A DNA stretch of 64,000 bases, from positions 248,001 to 312,000 of the forward strand of contig NZ_CP056080.1 of NCBI RefSeq assembly GCF_014217215.1. Reading direction: 5' to 3'. This document shows positions 1 to 8,387 of this stretch, piece by piece (within the stretch, counting starts at the first letter, position 1; every line of letters begins with the position of its first letter). The position numbers and the translations under genes are program-made. Under the pieces are notes generated by a model. That model saw only the letters and a program-made list of their open reading frames with translations. It did not search any database and had not been told where the DNA came from. The DNA comes from Rothia nasimurium (GTDB lineage Bacteria; Actinomycetota; Actinomycetes; Actinomycetales; Micrococcaceae).

Positions 1-187
1 GGTCGTGGTGGGTGTGCTGATTACCCTCTTCTCAGGCCCCCTCTTCCAGCTGGCAGATAATGCCTCAGACAACCTCTTCAACCCCGACGTCTACATCAGC
101 TCGGTCTTTGGCCCCGACGCCCCCAGCCGGGCCGAGTACCTCGAACAGCAAATCGTCGATAACAACTCCCAGGAGGTGAACCAGTGA
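1..187 (+). CDS. mnhD: Na+/H+ antiporter subunit D (MnhD/MrpD), C-terminal end only
   Basis: The frame is open from base 2 to the TGA at 185-187, so only the last 61 or so codons of a gene entering from the left are present. They encode the end of a hydrophobic segment (VGVLITLFSGPLFQLAD) followed by a polar tail of about 40 residues. Subunit D is a NuoM/NuoN-like proton-channel subunit of the Mrp/Mnh complex in the cytoplasmic membrane. The call rests mostly on context: subunits E, F and G follow in the canonical order, and the stop overlaps the mnhE start by four bases (GTGA). The fragment alone is too short to be diagnostic. Confidence 0.75.
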   Translation, partial: VVVGVLITLFSGPLFQLADNASDNLFNPDVYISSVFGPDAPSRAEYLEQQIVDNNSQEVNQ

Positions 188-768
188 AAAAGCCCAACCT
201 CTCAAGCGAGAGCCTGATTCACGCTATCCCGCCCTTCCTCTGGCTGGTCTTTGTCTGGTGCGCCCTCTGGCAGGACTTCTCCCTGCGTTTCATCGCCTTC
301 GGCGCGGTGCTGGCGGCCCTGACCATGTCGGTCTTCCGGCTGCCGACCCTCTACCTGTCGAATCGTTTCAACATCTTCTACGCGGCGCGTTTTGTGGTGG
401 AATTCTTCTGGAATATCGCCAAGGCATCAATCGAGGTGACGTGGCTGGCCATGACCTTCCGCCCGCCCCTGCGCAACTCGGTGGTTGCCGTGCAGCTGCG
501 TACCCGCTCCGACCTGCTGCTGACCGCCGTTTCGCATACCATGTCGCTGATTCCCGGCTCCGTGGTGGTTGAAGTGGACCGCTCCCTGTCGGTGCTCTAC
601 TTCCACGTGCTCAACACCTCCACTCCCGAAGAAATCGAGCGCTTCACCCGCCAGGTGGCCTACTTCGAAGACCTCATCATCAAGGCCGCCGGTAGCCGCG
701 AAGAGTACGAAGCCCTCAAACAGGACGAAGAAGCCGACCGTACAGCCAGCCGAAAGGAGCATGCATGA
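184..768 (+). CDS. mnhE: Na+/H+ antiporter subunit E (MnhE/MrpE)
   Basis: 194-residue membrane protein of the Mrp/Mnh multisubunit Na+/H+ antiporter, which exports Na+ for pH and salt homeostasis. The first ~65 residues form two hydrophobic helices (IPPFLWLVFVWCALW, then LRFIAFGAVLAALTM). A cytoplasmic domain follows with the family-typical stretch LRTRSDLLLTAVSHTMSLIPGS and a VVEVD strand around residues 100-130. It starts with GTG inside the stop of subunit D and ends inside the ATG of subunit F (4-base overlaps), so translation is coupled. The C-terminal ~25 residues are charged (EADRTASRKEHA). Confidence 0.93.
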   Translation: MKKPNLSSESLIHAIPPFLWLVFVWCALWQDFSLRFIAFGAVLAALTMSVFRLPTLYLSNRFNIFYAARFVVEFFWNIAKASIEVTWLAMTFRPPLRNSVVAVQLRTRSDLLLTAVSHTMSLIPGSVVVEVDRSLSVLYFHVLNTSTPEEIERFTRQVAYFEDLIIKAAGSREEYEALKQDEEADRTASRKEHA

Positions 769-1184
769 CCTGGGCTATCTGGGCCACCGGCCTGATTCTC
801 ACCCTAGCCACCTGGGGCACCGTCTACCGCATCTGGAAGGGCCCCGCCCTGCTGGACCGCGTGCTCGCCAGCGACGTGCTGCTCTCAATTCTCACGGCCG
901 CGCTCTGCGTGCTCATGATCTATACCGACAGCCAGTTCTTCCTGATTCTGCTGGTGGCCCTGGCCATGATCGGCTTCGTGGGGTCGGTGACCGTGGCCCG
1001 CTTCGCCGATAACTCCAAGGCGGACGAGAGCACCCCGGTTTCCCGTCTGAATGAAGGACGCCCCCGCCGCCGCTCCCGCAAGAAGGGCAGCAAGTACGCC
1101 CCCGGGGAGCTGGCAGAGGACACCGATAAGCAGGGGCACGATGGTGCCCACCCCGTGCGAGCGAGCAAGGACCTGGGGGAGTAG
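765..1184 (+). CDS. mnhF: Na+/H+ antiporter subunit F (MnhF/MrpF) with long charged tail
   Basis: 139 residues; family members are usually around 90. Three hydrophobic helices fill residues 1-85, with the conserved PALLDRVLASD motif after helix 1, as in MnhF. The remaining ~50 residues are a basic then acidic tail (RPRRRSRKKGSK, then ELAEDTDKQG) that is not part of the core fold and probably lies in the cytoplasm. The ATG overlaps the mnhE stop by four bases, and mnhG starts three bases after the stop. The extended tail is the one unusual feature. Confidence 0.92.
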   Translation: MTWAIWATGLILTLATWGTVYRIWKGPALLDRVLASDVLLSILTAALCVLMIYTDSQFFLILLVALAMIGFVGSVTVARFADNSKADESTPVSRLNEGRPRRRSRKKGSKYAPGELAEDTDKQGHDGAHPVRASKDLGE

Positions 1185-1187
1185 ACC

Positions 1188-1544
1188 GTGAATCTTGATA
1201 CCGTTTTCGACGCTCTGACCATCATCTGCATGATTCTGGGTGCCTTCATGTCGCTGGGTGCCGCTATTGGCCTGGTGCGCTTCCCCGACCTGCTCACCCG
1301 CCTGCACTCGGGCACTAAACCCCAGGTTTTCGGCATGATTCTCATGCTGCTGGCTGTGGCCTTCCACTTCCGTTCCCTGGCGCTCCTACCCGTACTGCTG
1401 GTTATCCTGCTCCTGCAGATGCTTACCATCCCCATCTCGGGGCACATGATGGGTCGCTCTGGCTACCGCAACAAGCACTTCCGCAAGGACGACCTGCGCC
1501 ACGACGACCTGCGCGCCCTGGTCGATGAGGTGGAGGGGAACTAG
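1188..1544 (+). CDS. mnhG: Na+/H+ antiporter subunit G (MnhG/MrpG)
   Basis: 118-residue last subunit of the Mrp/Mnh antiporter operon. Three transmembrane helices are visible, and the signature VRFPDLLTRLHSGTKPQVFG after helix 1 is characteristic of the PhaG/MnhG family. The GTG start lies three bases downstream of mnhF, preceded by GGGGGAG at 1175-1181. The tail (residues 90-118) is charged. The operon ends here; a strong bidirectional terminator follows at 1584-1652. Confidence 0.93.
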   Translation: MNLDTVFDALTIICMILGAFMSLGAAIGLVRFPDLLTRLHSGTKPQVFGMILMLLAVAFHFRSLALLPVLLVILLLQMLTIPISGHMMGRSGYRNKHFRKDDLRHDDLRALVDEVEGN

Positions 1545-1583
1545 CGAACCTAACCTGCGGGCGTCCGTCCGCCACTACCCCGC

Positions 1584-1652
1584 AAGGGGACCGGAAAACC
1601 AAAAAAGGACCGCGAAATATGCGGTCCTTTTTTGGTTCTGCGGTCCCCTTTC
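1584..1652. terminator. Nested bidirectional terminator, repeat copy 1
   Basis: The outer arms AAGGGGACC (1584-1592) and GGTCCCCTT (1642-1650) enclose an inner perfect stem AAAAAAGGACCGC / GCGGTCCTTTTTT (1601-1613 and 1621-1633). A-tract and T-tract lie on both sides, so it can terminate both mnhG (+) and the OPT transporter gene (-). A near-identical cassette lies at 52911-52977. Confidence 0.9.
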
Positions 1653-1675
1653 AAGAAGTGGGGAAGGGCAGAAGG

Positions 1676-3658
1676 TTAGGAGGTTACGGTGTTCTTCTTT
1701 GCCTTGCGGTAGAGGGCCCAAATAACCAGGATGAAGACGACCGGAGCCATGTAATAGCCGCCGCCCTCAACCCACTGGTCACCGAAGATACCCAGGACAT
1801 CGGGGTTGCCCACCGCTGCGATAATACCGGCATTGATAACGCCCCACAGCGACTCGCCCACGATCATGCCAGTTGCTACCAGCACGCCCATACGCTCGGC
1901 ACCCTCAGCGTTGCGCTGCTTGGCGGCCCAGCGGTTGTAGAGGAAGCCCAGCAGGGCGCCGACGGGAATGATGAGGGTCAGGGCGATAGGTAGGTACATG
2001 CCCATACCGACAGCCAGGGCAGGCAGGGAGTACTTACCCTTGGTGGTAGCGGTCAGAACCTCGTTGATGGCAATAATAACCACGCCGATAATAGCGCCGA
2101 GTCCCAGCAGTTCCCAGTTAAGGGAGTTGCCGAAGATGCCCTCGGCTACGCTGGAGAGCAGGGCAGCCTGAGGCGCCGAAAGGGCCTCCTCACCAGCACC
2201 GGGGGAGCCAGCGAAACCGAAACCGGTCAGGAGCAGCTGCAGAACTGGCGGGATGATGGCAGAGCCGAAGAGAACACCGACAATCAGGGCAACCTGCTGC
2301 TTCCAGGGGGTAGCGCCAACGAGCTGGCCGGTCTTGAGGTCCTGCAGGTTGTCGTTAGAAATCGTGGCAATACCGAAAACTACAGCTGCGGTGAAGAGGG
2401 TGTAAGCGACCAGGGAAGCGGTGTCTGCGTCGTTGCCGATGACGGTCTTGATGAGCAGGGCCGCAGACAGGACGACGATGATGCCCACACCTGAAATGGG
2501 TGAGTTCGATGCGCCGATCAGACCCGCCATGTAGCCACAGATGGAGGCAACAATCAGGCCCACGAGCAGCACGTACACGATGGAGAGGACGATGAGGGTG
2601 CCGGTGTGGTGGGCAATGGAGGTGTCTTTGACGAAGAGCCAGAGCAGCAGACCAACCGGGATCATGGCACCGATGGTTACACCGGCGACAGTGGAGAAGG
2701 GGATGTCGCGCTCGGTGATGTCAACGGTCTGGCCAGCCTGACGGGCGCGTGAAGCAACTAGGGAGTCCTTGATGCCCTTGATGATGGGGCCGATGATCTT
2801 GATGAGGGTCCATACCGCTGCAACTGCCATGGTGCCCGCGCCGATGAAGCGGACGTCCTGGGAGAAGGTTGAGGAGACAACGTCTGAGATATCACCGGAC
2901 GCCGGCAGCAGGCCTGAGGTGCGCATGGGCAGCAGCACGCCATAGGAGATCAGCAGGCCAACGATCATTGAGATACCGACGGCAAGGCCCACTAGGTGGC
3001 CAACGCCGATAAGAGCCAGGGAGAAAGAGGTGCTGACCATGGTGCCACCCGCGCCGAGGCGGAAGAACTGGGTGAAGCCGCCTGCTACTGCCTTCAGCGA
3101 GGTCAGGATAGTGAAGCCAGCAGATGCCAGTGAACCCCACACAATCATGCGCAGGCCCTTCTGGTTTTCTTCTGCAGAGCCCTGGTCGTTACCGACCTTG
3201 AGCACCTCAGCCGCTGCAACGCCTTCGGGGAAGGGCAGATCTGAGCCGGTAACCAGCGCGCGGCGCAGGGGGATGGAGTAGGTGACGCCCAGGATGCCGC
3301 CGATGGCGCAGACAAAAGCGGTGGTCCAGTAGGGGAAACCTGCCCACCAGCCAATCATGACCAGGCCGGGCAGCACAAAGATAATTGCAGAGAGGGTACC
3401 CGCTGCTGAAGCGATGGTCTGCACAATGTTGTTCTCCATGATGGAGTGGTTCTTGAAGTTGCGCAGAATCGCCATGGAAATCACGGCCGCGGGGATAGAG
3501 GTCGCGAAGGTGAGGCCAACTTTGAGGCCCAGGTAGACGTTCGCGGCGGTGAAAACCAGGGTGATCAGACCACCGAGGATGACGGCGCGAAGGGTAAATT
3601 CGCGGACGGGGCTGGAGGAGCCAGTGGGGGCCGGCGCCTCTGCTTTATGTGAGGACAA
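1676..3658 (-). CDS. OPT family oligopeptide transporter
   Basis: About 660 residues with some 14-16 hydrophobic segments. The N-terminal signature REFTLRAVILGGLITLVFTA and NVYLGLKVGLTFATSIPAAV is typical of prokaryotic OPT proteins, which import oligopeptides (some members move metal chelates) with protons. I place the start at a TTG at 3658 behind GGAAACGAG, giving the N terminus MSSHKAEAP. A longer alternative starts at TTG 3730 behind AGGAG and adds 24 residues, including HHHWH, that look unlike a transporter N terminus. It lies upstream of nothing in an operon but is tandem with a POT peptide transporter, suggesting peptide scavenging. The substrate cannot be read from sequence. Confidence 0.9.
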   Translation of the reverse strand: MSSHKAEAPAPTGSSSPVREFTLRAVILGGLITLVFTAANVYLGLKVGLTFATSIPAAVISMAILRNFKNHSIMENNIVQTIASAAGTLSAIIFVLPGLVMIGWWAGFPYWTTAFVCAIGGILGVTYSIPLRRALVTGSDLPFPEGVAAAEVLKVGNDQGSAEENQKGLRMIVWGSLASAGFTILTSLKAVAGGFTQFFRLGAGGTMVSTSFSLALIGVGHLVGLAVGISMIVGLLISYGVLLPMRTSGLLPASGDISDVVSSTFSQDVRFIGAGTMAVAAVWTLIKIIGPIIKGIKDSLVASRARQAGQTVDITERDIPFSTVAGVTIGAMIPVGLLLWLFVKDTSIAHHTGTLIVLSIVYVLLVGLIVASICGYMAGLIGASNSPISGVGIIVVLSAALLIKTVIGNDADTASLVAYTLFTAAVVFGIATISNDNLQDLKTGQLVGATPWKQQVALIVGVLFGSAIIPPVLQLLLTGFGFAGSPGAGEEALSAPQAALLSSVAEGIFGNSLNWELLGLGAIIGVVIIAINEVLTATTKGKYSLPALAVGMGMYLPIALTLIIPVGALLGFLYNRWAAKQRNAEGAERMGVLVATGMIVGESLWGVINAGIIAAVGNPDVLGIFGDQWVEGGGYYMAPVVFILVIWALYRKAKKNTVTS

Positions 3659-3830
3659 GATCAACTCGTTTCCGAAAATGTGCCAATGATGGTGCGGTTT
3701 AGGTGATGCTGCTTCTGAAGCCAGCCTCAACAATACTCCTGTGGCTTGGCATATTTAAACTTCAGCGTGCATATATGCAAGAATCTGCTGAGCCTGCGCA
3801 CGGTGGTAGCTCTTGTATAAAAACGTAAAG

Positions 3831-3874
3831 AGCCGGGGGTGGATAGCTCTAGAGAGAGCGATCCAACCCCCGGC
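3831..3874 (-). terminator. Rho-independent terminator of the POT transporter gene
   Basis: The inverted repeat AGCCGGGGGTGGAT / ATCCAACCCCCGGC has further pairing inside (AGCTCT/AGAGCG). On the minus strand it is followed by a T-rich run (CTCTTTACGTTTTTAT). It lies 16 bases past the stop at 3890. Confidence 0.85.
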
Positions 3875-3889
3875 CCGGTGGGATGGGGC

Positions 3890-5371
3890 TTAGCGGATGC
3901 CTGCCATCTTTTTGACAATCCAGCCGTTCAGTGCCCAGAGAGCCACACCGATACCGATGGTCACAACACCCAGTGTGGTGAAGTAGGCAACCTCGGTCTC
4001 GAGTGAGTAGAACTGACCCAGCCAGCCGGCCAGTACAGTGCCCAGGGAGATGGAGGTGAAATAGAGCGATACCATTGCTACACGATGCTTCTCGGGAGCC
4101 AGCTTAGTCGCTAGAGAAGACCCTACCGGTGAGATAGAGAGCTCGCCCATGGTGCAGATAAAGAGAATCAGCACAATCCACATGAAATTCACGTTGGTGT
4201 TGCCCGCCTGAGTTAGGAAGATGAGGAAGGCGATACCGATGAGAATAAGAGCGATAGCGAATTTGACCGGGGTCGTGGGCTGGCGATCACCGAGCTTAGT
4301 CCACATGGCCGTGAAAACAGCACCGAAGATGATAATGAACACCGGGTTGATGGAGTTCATGAACTCGGGAGTAAGCTGCAGACCCAAGATATTCCAGTTG
4401 ATACGTGACTCTGAGTAGACTGCCAGCACGGTGAACTGCTGCTGGAAGAGGGCCCAGAAAGCTACGTTACCGATGAACATAGGAATGAAGGAAACCACGC
4501 GGGAGTGCTCTTCAGAAGTAGTGAGCTTGGAGGTCAGCAGGGTATAGAAAAGCAAAGCTGCGCACACAGCCACGGTGCACATAACCCAGGTAGCCAAGTT
4601 AGCGGGTTTGATGAGACCGGTGAAGACCAGAACGAGGGTAACAGCAACAATAGCTACCGCTGCAAGGGAGTAGGTACGCTTCTCGCTGGCGGTTAGGGGC
4701 TGGGAGAGCTGGTGGACGGACGCCGGTAGGTTCTTACGGGTCAGCGAGTACTGGATGAGGCCAGCAGCCATACCCAGAGCAGCCAGGCCGAAGCCAACGT
4801 GAAAGCCGTAGTTTTCGCGCAGAATGCCGGTGAGCATGGGGCCGAGAAGGGCACCAATATTCACGCCGATGTAGAAGATGGTGAAGCCGCCGTCTCGGCG
4901 GGGGTCGGTCTTGCTGTAGAGCGATCCGACGAGCACGGAGGCGTTGGTCTTAAGGCCGCCGGAGCCAATAGCAACTAGAACCAGACCCGCAATAACACCG
5001 GCAGCACCGGGCAGAATCGCCAGAGCGATATGACCTGCCATGATGGCCCAGGCTGAGTAGTAGAGGGTGCGCTCTGGGCCGAGCACACGGTCACCGAGGA
5101 AGCCGCCCACCACGGCCATAAGGTAGACCATGCCGCCGTAGGCACCCATAACGCCTGCTGCTGAGGCCTCACTGAGTAGGCCTAGACCGCCACGGTCAGC
5201 CTCCCAGTAGAGGTAGTAGAGCATGATGACCTGCATGCCGTAGAAGGAGAAACGCTCCCAGAGCTCTACCGAGAAAAGGTTAGCCAGCATGCGGGGGTGA
5301 CCAAAGAAGCCCCGGTCGTTACTTGAAGTGTCTGCTGGGTTTGGCGGTGTCGCCGCAGGCAGAGTAGACAT
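3890..5371 (-). CDS. POT family di/tripeptide:proton symporter
   Basis: 493 residues from the ATG at 5371 (MSTLPAATPP). It is a proton-coupled oligopeptide transporter of the major facilitator fold that imports di- and tripeptides. The diagnostic motif ELWERFSFYGMQ occurs near residue 35-50 (the ExxERFxYYG signature of bacterial POTs). About 12-14 transmembrane helices follow, with GSGGLKTNASVLVGSLY in helix 4-5. The 13-codon longer version starting at GTG 5410 has no ribosome-binding site; the chosen ATG has AAGCGAG seven bases upstream. It lies beside the OPT transporter, but a terminator separates them. Confidence 0.92.
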   Translation of the reverse strand: MSTLPAATPPNPADTSSNDRGFFGHPRMLANLFSVELWERFSFYGMQVIMLYYLYWEADRGGLGLLSEASAAGVMGAYGGMVYLMAVVGGFLGDRVLGPERTLYYSAWAIMAGHIALAILPGAAGVIAGLVLVAIGSGGLKTNASVLVGSLYSKTDPRRDGGFTIFYIGVNIGALLGPMLTGILRENYGFHVGFGLAALGMAAGLIQYSLTRKNLPASVHQLSQPLTASEKRTYSLAAVAIVAVTLVLVFTGLIKPANLATWVMCTVAVCAALLFYTLLTSKLTTSEEHSRVVSFIPMFIGNVAFWALFQQQFTVLAVYSESRINWNILGLQLTPEFMNSINPVFIIIFGAVFTAMWTKLGDRQPTTPVKFAIALILIGIAFLIFLTQAGNTNVNFMWIVLILFICTMGELSISPVGSSLATKLAPEKHRVAMVSLYFTSISLGTVLAGWLGQFYSLETEVAYFTTLGVVTIGIGVALWALNGWIVKKMAGIR

Positions 5372-5509
5372 ATCGACTCGCTTATATAGATAGGAAAACC
5401 GTGTGTGCACGGTATCTGTTCGGTAGGTAACGATACTCTAATCAGCTGGCTTAGTTAAACCCATCGGTCATTTTTCTTGAGGTTTGGGGTGACTGTATAC
5501 CCCTACACA

Positions 5510-5550
5510 AGGGCCCCACCGGTGCGCTGGTCCGGCACGGGTGGGGCCCT
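5510..5550 (-). terminator. Terminator of pgm
   Basis: Perfect arms AGGGCCCCACC / GGTGGGGCCCT separated by about 20 bases, located just past the phosphoglucomutase stop at 5563 on the minus strand. Confidence 0.75.
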
Positions 5551-5562
5551 AGTGTATGAGTG

Positions 5563-7200
5563 TTAGGCGATGACGCTGTCCACCAGTTTTTTCGCCTCGG
5601 CCTGTACCTGTGTCAGGTGGTCGGCACCCAGGAAGGACTCGGCGTAAATCTTATAGACATCTTCGGTGCCGGAGGGGCGGGCCGCAAACCAGGCGTTGTC
5701 GGTGGTTACCTTTAGCCCGCCGATAGCTGCCCCGTTGCCGGGAGCCTCGGTGAGTTTAGCGGTGATAGTTTCACCCGCCAGCTCAGAGGCGGTGACGTCC
5801 GCCGGGGAAAGCTTGGCAAGCTTAGCTTTCTGCTCGCGGCTTGCGGCGGCATCTACGCGGGCGTAGGCGGGTGCACCGTATTCTGCAGCTAGTTCGGCGT
5901 AGCGCTGGGAGGGGGTCTTGCCGGTAACGGCAATAATTTCGGCGGCAAGAAGGGCCAGGATAATGCCGTCCTTGTCGGTCGTCCAGACGCTGCCGTCTCG
6001 CATCAGGAAGGAGGCACCTGCGGACTCTTCGCCACCGAAACCGATGGTGCCGGTGCGAAGGCCGTCCACGAAGTACTTGAAGCCAACGGGAACTTCAACC
6101 AGCGTGCGTCCCAGTGCAGCTACCACGCGGTCAATCATGGACGAAGAAACCAGGGTTTTACCAACACCTGCATCTGTGGCCCAGCCGTCACGGTGGGTGT
6201 AGAGATAATCGATGGCTACGGCGAGGTAGTGGTTGGGGTTCATGAGGCCCGCATCTGGTGTAACGATGCCGTGGCGGTCGGAGTCTGCATCGTTGCCGGT
6301 AGCGATGTCGTACTGATCGCGGTTGACAATGAGGGAGGCCATGGCGTTGGGGGATGAGCAGTCCATGCGGATCTTCTCATCCCAGTCCAGGGTCATAAAG
6401 GCCCACTGGGGGTCCACATCGGGGTTCACTACCGTCAGGTTCAGGTCGTAGTCGGTGGCGATACGCTTCCAATACTCAACGGACGCGGAACCCATCGGGT
6501 CTGCGCCGATACGGACGCCGGCAGAACGGATAGCATCCATGTCGATGACATCGCCCAGCTCAGCAACGTAGGCGCCCAGGTAGTCATAGGTGCCGGTGGT
6601 AGCGGCGGCCTTAGCCTCTTCCAAGGGCAGACGCTTAACGTCAGCATTCTTGCCTTCCAGCAGCTCATTGGCGCGCTGGGCAATCCAGCTGGTAGCGTCG
6701 GAATCTGCGGGGCCGCCGTGAGGAGGGTTGTACTTGAAGCCACCATCTGTGGGCGGGTTATGGCTGGGGGTGATAACAATACCGTCAGCCTGCCCGGTGT
6801 TATCAGGGTTGGCATTGTGCACGATAATCGCGCGGGAGAGCGCCGGAGTGGGTACAAAACCGTCCGCCTCATCCAGCAGCACGGTCACACCGTTAGCCGC
6901 AAGAACCTCCAAAGCGGTATCCTGCGCGGGGCCAGAGAGAGCATGGGTATCTTTACCCATAAACAGCGGCCCGGTAATACCCTGTGCTGCCCGGTACTCA
7001 GCAATCGCCTGCGAAATCGCCGCGATATGCGCATCATTAAAAGAGCTCTTCAGCGAACTACCCCGGTGACCCGAGGTACCAAACGCTACACGCTGGGCAG
7101 AGTCAGCCAGGTCAGGGGTGTGCTCGCGGTAAGCAGCGAGCAGCTCATCAATGTTGACAAGATCTTCTGGGGTGGCAAGGGTGCCGGCACGGTTTGACAT
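5563..7200 (-). CDS. pgm: Phosphoglucomutase, alpha-D-glucose phosphate-specific
   Basis: 545 residues from the ATG at 7200 ([10 protein letters not shown]). It interconverts glucose-1-phosphate and glucose-6-phosphate, linking glycogen/trehalose and cell-wall sugar nucleotide synthesis to glycolysis. All four signatures of the alpha-D-phosphohexomutase fold are present: the catalytic phosphoserine loop ITPSHNPP (Ser about 146), the metal loop DADSDR (about 304-309), the sugar loop GGEESAG, and the C-terminal phosphate loop [13 protein letters not shown] five-codon longer start at GTG 7215 is possible. It is a single-gene unit with its own terminator at 5510-5550. Length matches the E. coli Pgm type (about 546). 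Confidence 0.96.
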   Translation of the reverse strand: MSNRAGTLATPEDLVNIDELLAAYREHTPDLADSAQRVAFGTSGHRGSSLKSSFNDAHIAAISQAIAEYRAAQGITGPLFMGKDTHALSGPAQDTALEVLAANGVTVLLDEADGFVPTPALSRAIIVHNANPDNTGQADGIVITPSHNPPTDGGFKYNPPHGGPADSDATSWIAQRANELLEGKNADVKRLPLEEAKAAATTGTYDYLGAYVAELGDVIDMDAIRSAGVRIGADPMGSASVEYWKRIATDYDLNLTVVNPDVDPQWAFMTLDWDEKIRMDCSSPNAMASLIVNRDQYDIATGNDADSDRHGIVTPDAGLMNPNHYLAVAIDYLYTHRDGWATDAGVGKTLVSSSMIDRVVAALGRTLVEVPVGFKYFVDGLRTGTIGFGGEESAGASFLMRDGSVWTTDKDGIILALLAAEIIAVTGKTPSQRYAELAAEYGAPAYARVDAAASREQKAKLAKLSPADVTASELAGETITAKLTEAPGNGAAIGGLKVTTDNAWFAARPSGTEDVYKIYAESFLGADHLTQVQAEAKKLVDSVIA

Positions 7201-7351
7201 AGCCTTATTAAACACTGAAGGACCAGCTACGCACCGCGCCCCGCCGTCCTCCCAAAAAATAAAGGACGAAGGGACGTTTTATGACAGGTGCCCTACACAA
7301 AAACCGCAGTCAGGGCACGCTATTGGCTAAACCCAGGGTTCAACCTTGAAG

Positions 7352-7383
7352 CCTGAAAGAACCGCGCATAGGCTGAAAGAACC
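7352..7383 (+). promoter_or_regulatory. Direct repeat upstream of rhodanese gene, possible operator
   Basis: CTGAAAGAACC occurs twice (at 7353-7363 and 7373-7383), 20 bases apart, about two helical turns. A related GGTTCAACC lies just upstream, at 7338-7346. The second copy ends about 22 bases before the start codon at 7406. The spacing on one DNA face suggests a protein site, but no regulator is identified. Confidence 0.35.
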
Positions 7384-7405
7384 ACTATGAAAGAGAGGTT
7401 CAGCG

Positions 7406-7735
7406 ATGAACGAAGATATCCGCCAGGTCACCGTCGACGAAATCCCCGCAGACGCCAAAATCCTTGACGTGCGTGAAGACTACGAGTGGGTAGAAGGCCA
7501 CATCGAGGGCGCCCAGCACATCCCCCTGGGCGAGGTGCCCGAGCGCTACGGCGAAGTGCCGCTCGATGAGGACGTGTACGTTATCTGCCGTTCCGGGGGG
7601 CGTTCCTTGAGGGCCGTGGCCTACCTGAACCAGTACGGTTTTGATGCCATCAACGTTATTGGCGGTATGGGCGCTTGGCAGGACGCGGAGCTCCCCATGG
7701 TTGCTGAGAACGGGCAGGAGCCGCAGGTCCGCTAG
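7406..7735 (+). CDS. Single-domain rhodanese-like sulfurtransferase
   Basis: 109 residues, one rhodanese domain. The substrate-binding loop VICRSGGRSLRA places the catalytic cysteine near residue 60, and the N-terminal CH2A-like segment ILDVREDYEWVEGHIEGAQHIPL is clear. Such stand-alone domains carry persulfide sulfur from a donor to cyanide or another acceptor, and also relay sulfur in the cytoplasm; the physiological acceptor is unknown here. The ATG is preceded by GAGAGG. It is monocistronic between pgm (divergent) and a small membrane protein gene. Confidence 0.92.
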   Translation: MNEDIRQVTVDEIPADAKILDVREDYEWVEGHIEGAQHIPLGEVPERYGEVPLDEDVYVICRSGGRSLRAVAYLNQYGFDAINVIGGMGAWQDAELPMVAENGQEPQVR

Positions 7736-7824
7736 CTAGCAAGGGTAGGCGTGCTGGGCGGAACCCGTCTCATATTCTATGCAAAATATGACATATGTCG
7801 GTTCATGCCTCTAGCCTGGGAAGT

Positions 7825-8163
7825 ATGACAACACCTCCTAATAACAACAACCCTTATCAGAACGGCCAGCCCCAGTACGGGGCTCCTGCTGTCAGCCCGG
7901 AAATTGCGAAAGATATCAAGAACGCTAAAACCTACGGTATCGTTTCCATCGTTTTTGCGGTGGTTTCACTTGTGCTGGGCTTCCTAGCGCTCCCTTCCCT
8001 GATAGCTGCTATTTATGGTCTTAAGACCAGTAAGAAGCTGGCTAATGCTGGTGTCGTGCAGGGTAACTCTAAGACGCTTAACACTGTAGCCGTCGTTATC
8101 GGTGCGGTTGCTGTGGCCCTTTGGATTCTTGGTCTTATCCTTCGGTCAGTTTTGGCTGTCTAA
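7825..8163 (+). CDS. Small DUF4190-like membrane protein
   Basis: 112 residues from the ATG at 7825. The first ~35 residues are rich in Pro, Asn, Gln and Gly (NNNNPYQNGQPQYG), followed by two hydrophobic helices (GIVSIVFAVVSLVLGFLAL and VAVVIGAVAVALWILGLIL) flanking a basic loop KTSKKLANAG. The layout is that of DUF4190/CD225-like proteins of unknown function. I prefer this start over the one ten codons upstream because a TAGCCT box ends seven bases before it, the arrangement of a leaderless mRNA. A terminator follows at 8186-8217. Confidence 0.75.
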   Translation: MTTPPNNNNPYQNGQPQYGAPAVSPEIAKDIKNAKTYGIVSIVFAVVSLVLGFLALPSLIAAIYGLKTSKKLANAGVVQGNSKTLNTVAVVIGAVAVALWILGLILRSVLAV

Positions 8164-8185
8164 AAGCTTTTACTGTTAGTTTGTC

Positions 8186-8217
8186 GCCCTGTTTTCTTGC
8201 CCTCAGGAAAGCAGGGC
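8186..8217 (+). terminator. Terminator of the DUF4190-like gene
   Basis: Inverted repeat GCCCTGTTTTCTT / AGGAAAGCAGGGC followed by TTTTGATTTTT. Confidence 0.75.
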
Positions 8218-8387
8218 TTTTGATTTTTACTTTCTTGCAGAGCATGGCTTAGCCTGTGGCTGGTACCGTCGTGGCTTATGAGTTAGGGGAATACGCTGTG
8301 TGAATAAGTGGCGGGAATGTGGGGGAGGCTACCGTATAAGGATTCTTTAGTTCTTTGAGGAAGGTAACGGGCGGTTAGACTATCCGG

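Noticed and set aside
920-1447. Long minus-strand frames opposite mnhF/mnhG and near pgm and FtsH
   Set aside because: All are out-of-frame shadows of GC-rich coding sequence without start signals or known domains.
3659-3733. Upstream N-terminal extension of the OPT gene with a His-rich stretch (HHHWH)
   Set aside because: Could be a leader peptide or part of the protein; the chosen downstream TTG gives a more typical transporter N terminus. The evidence does not allow a claim of histidine attenuation.
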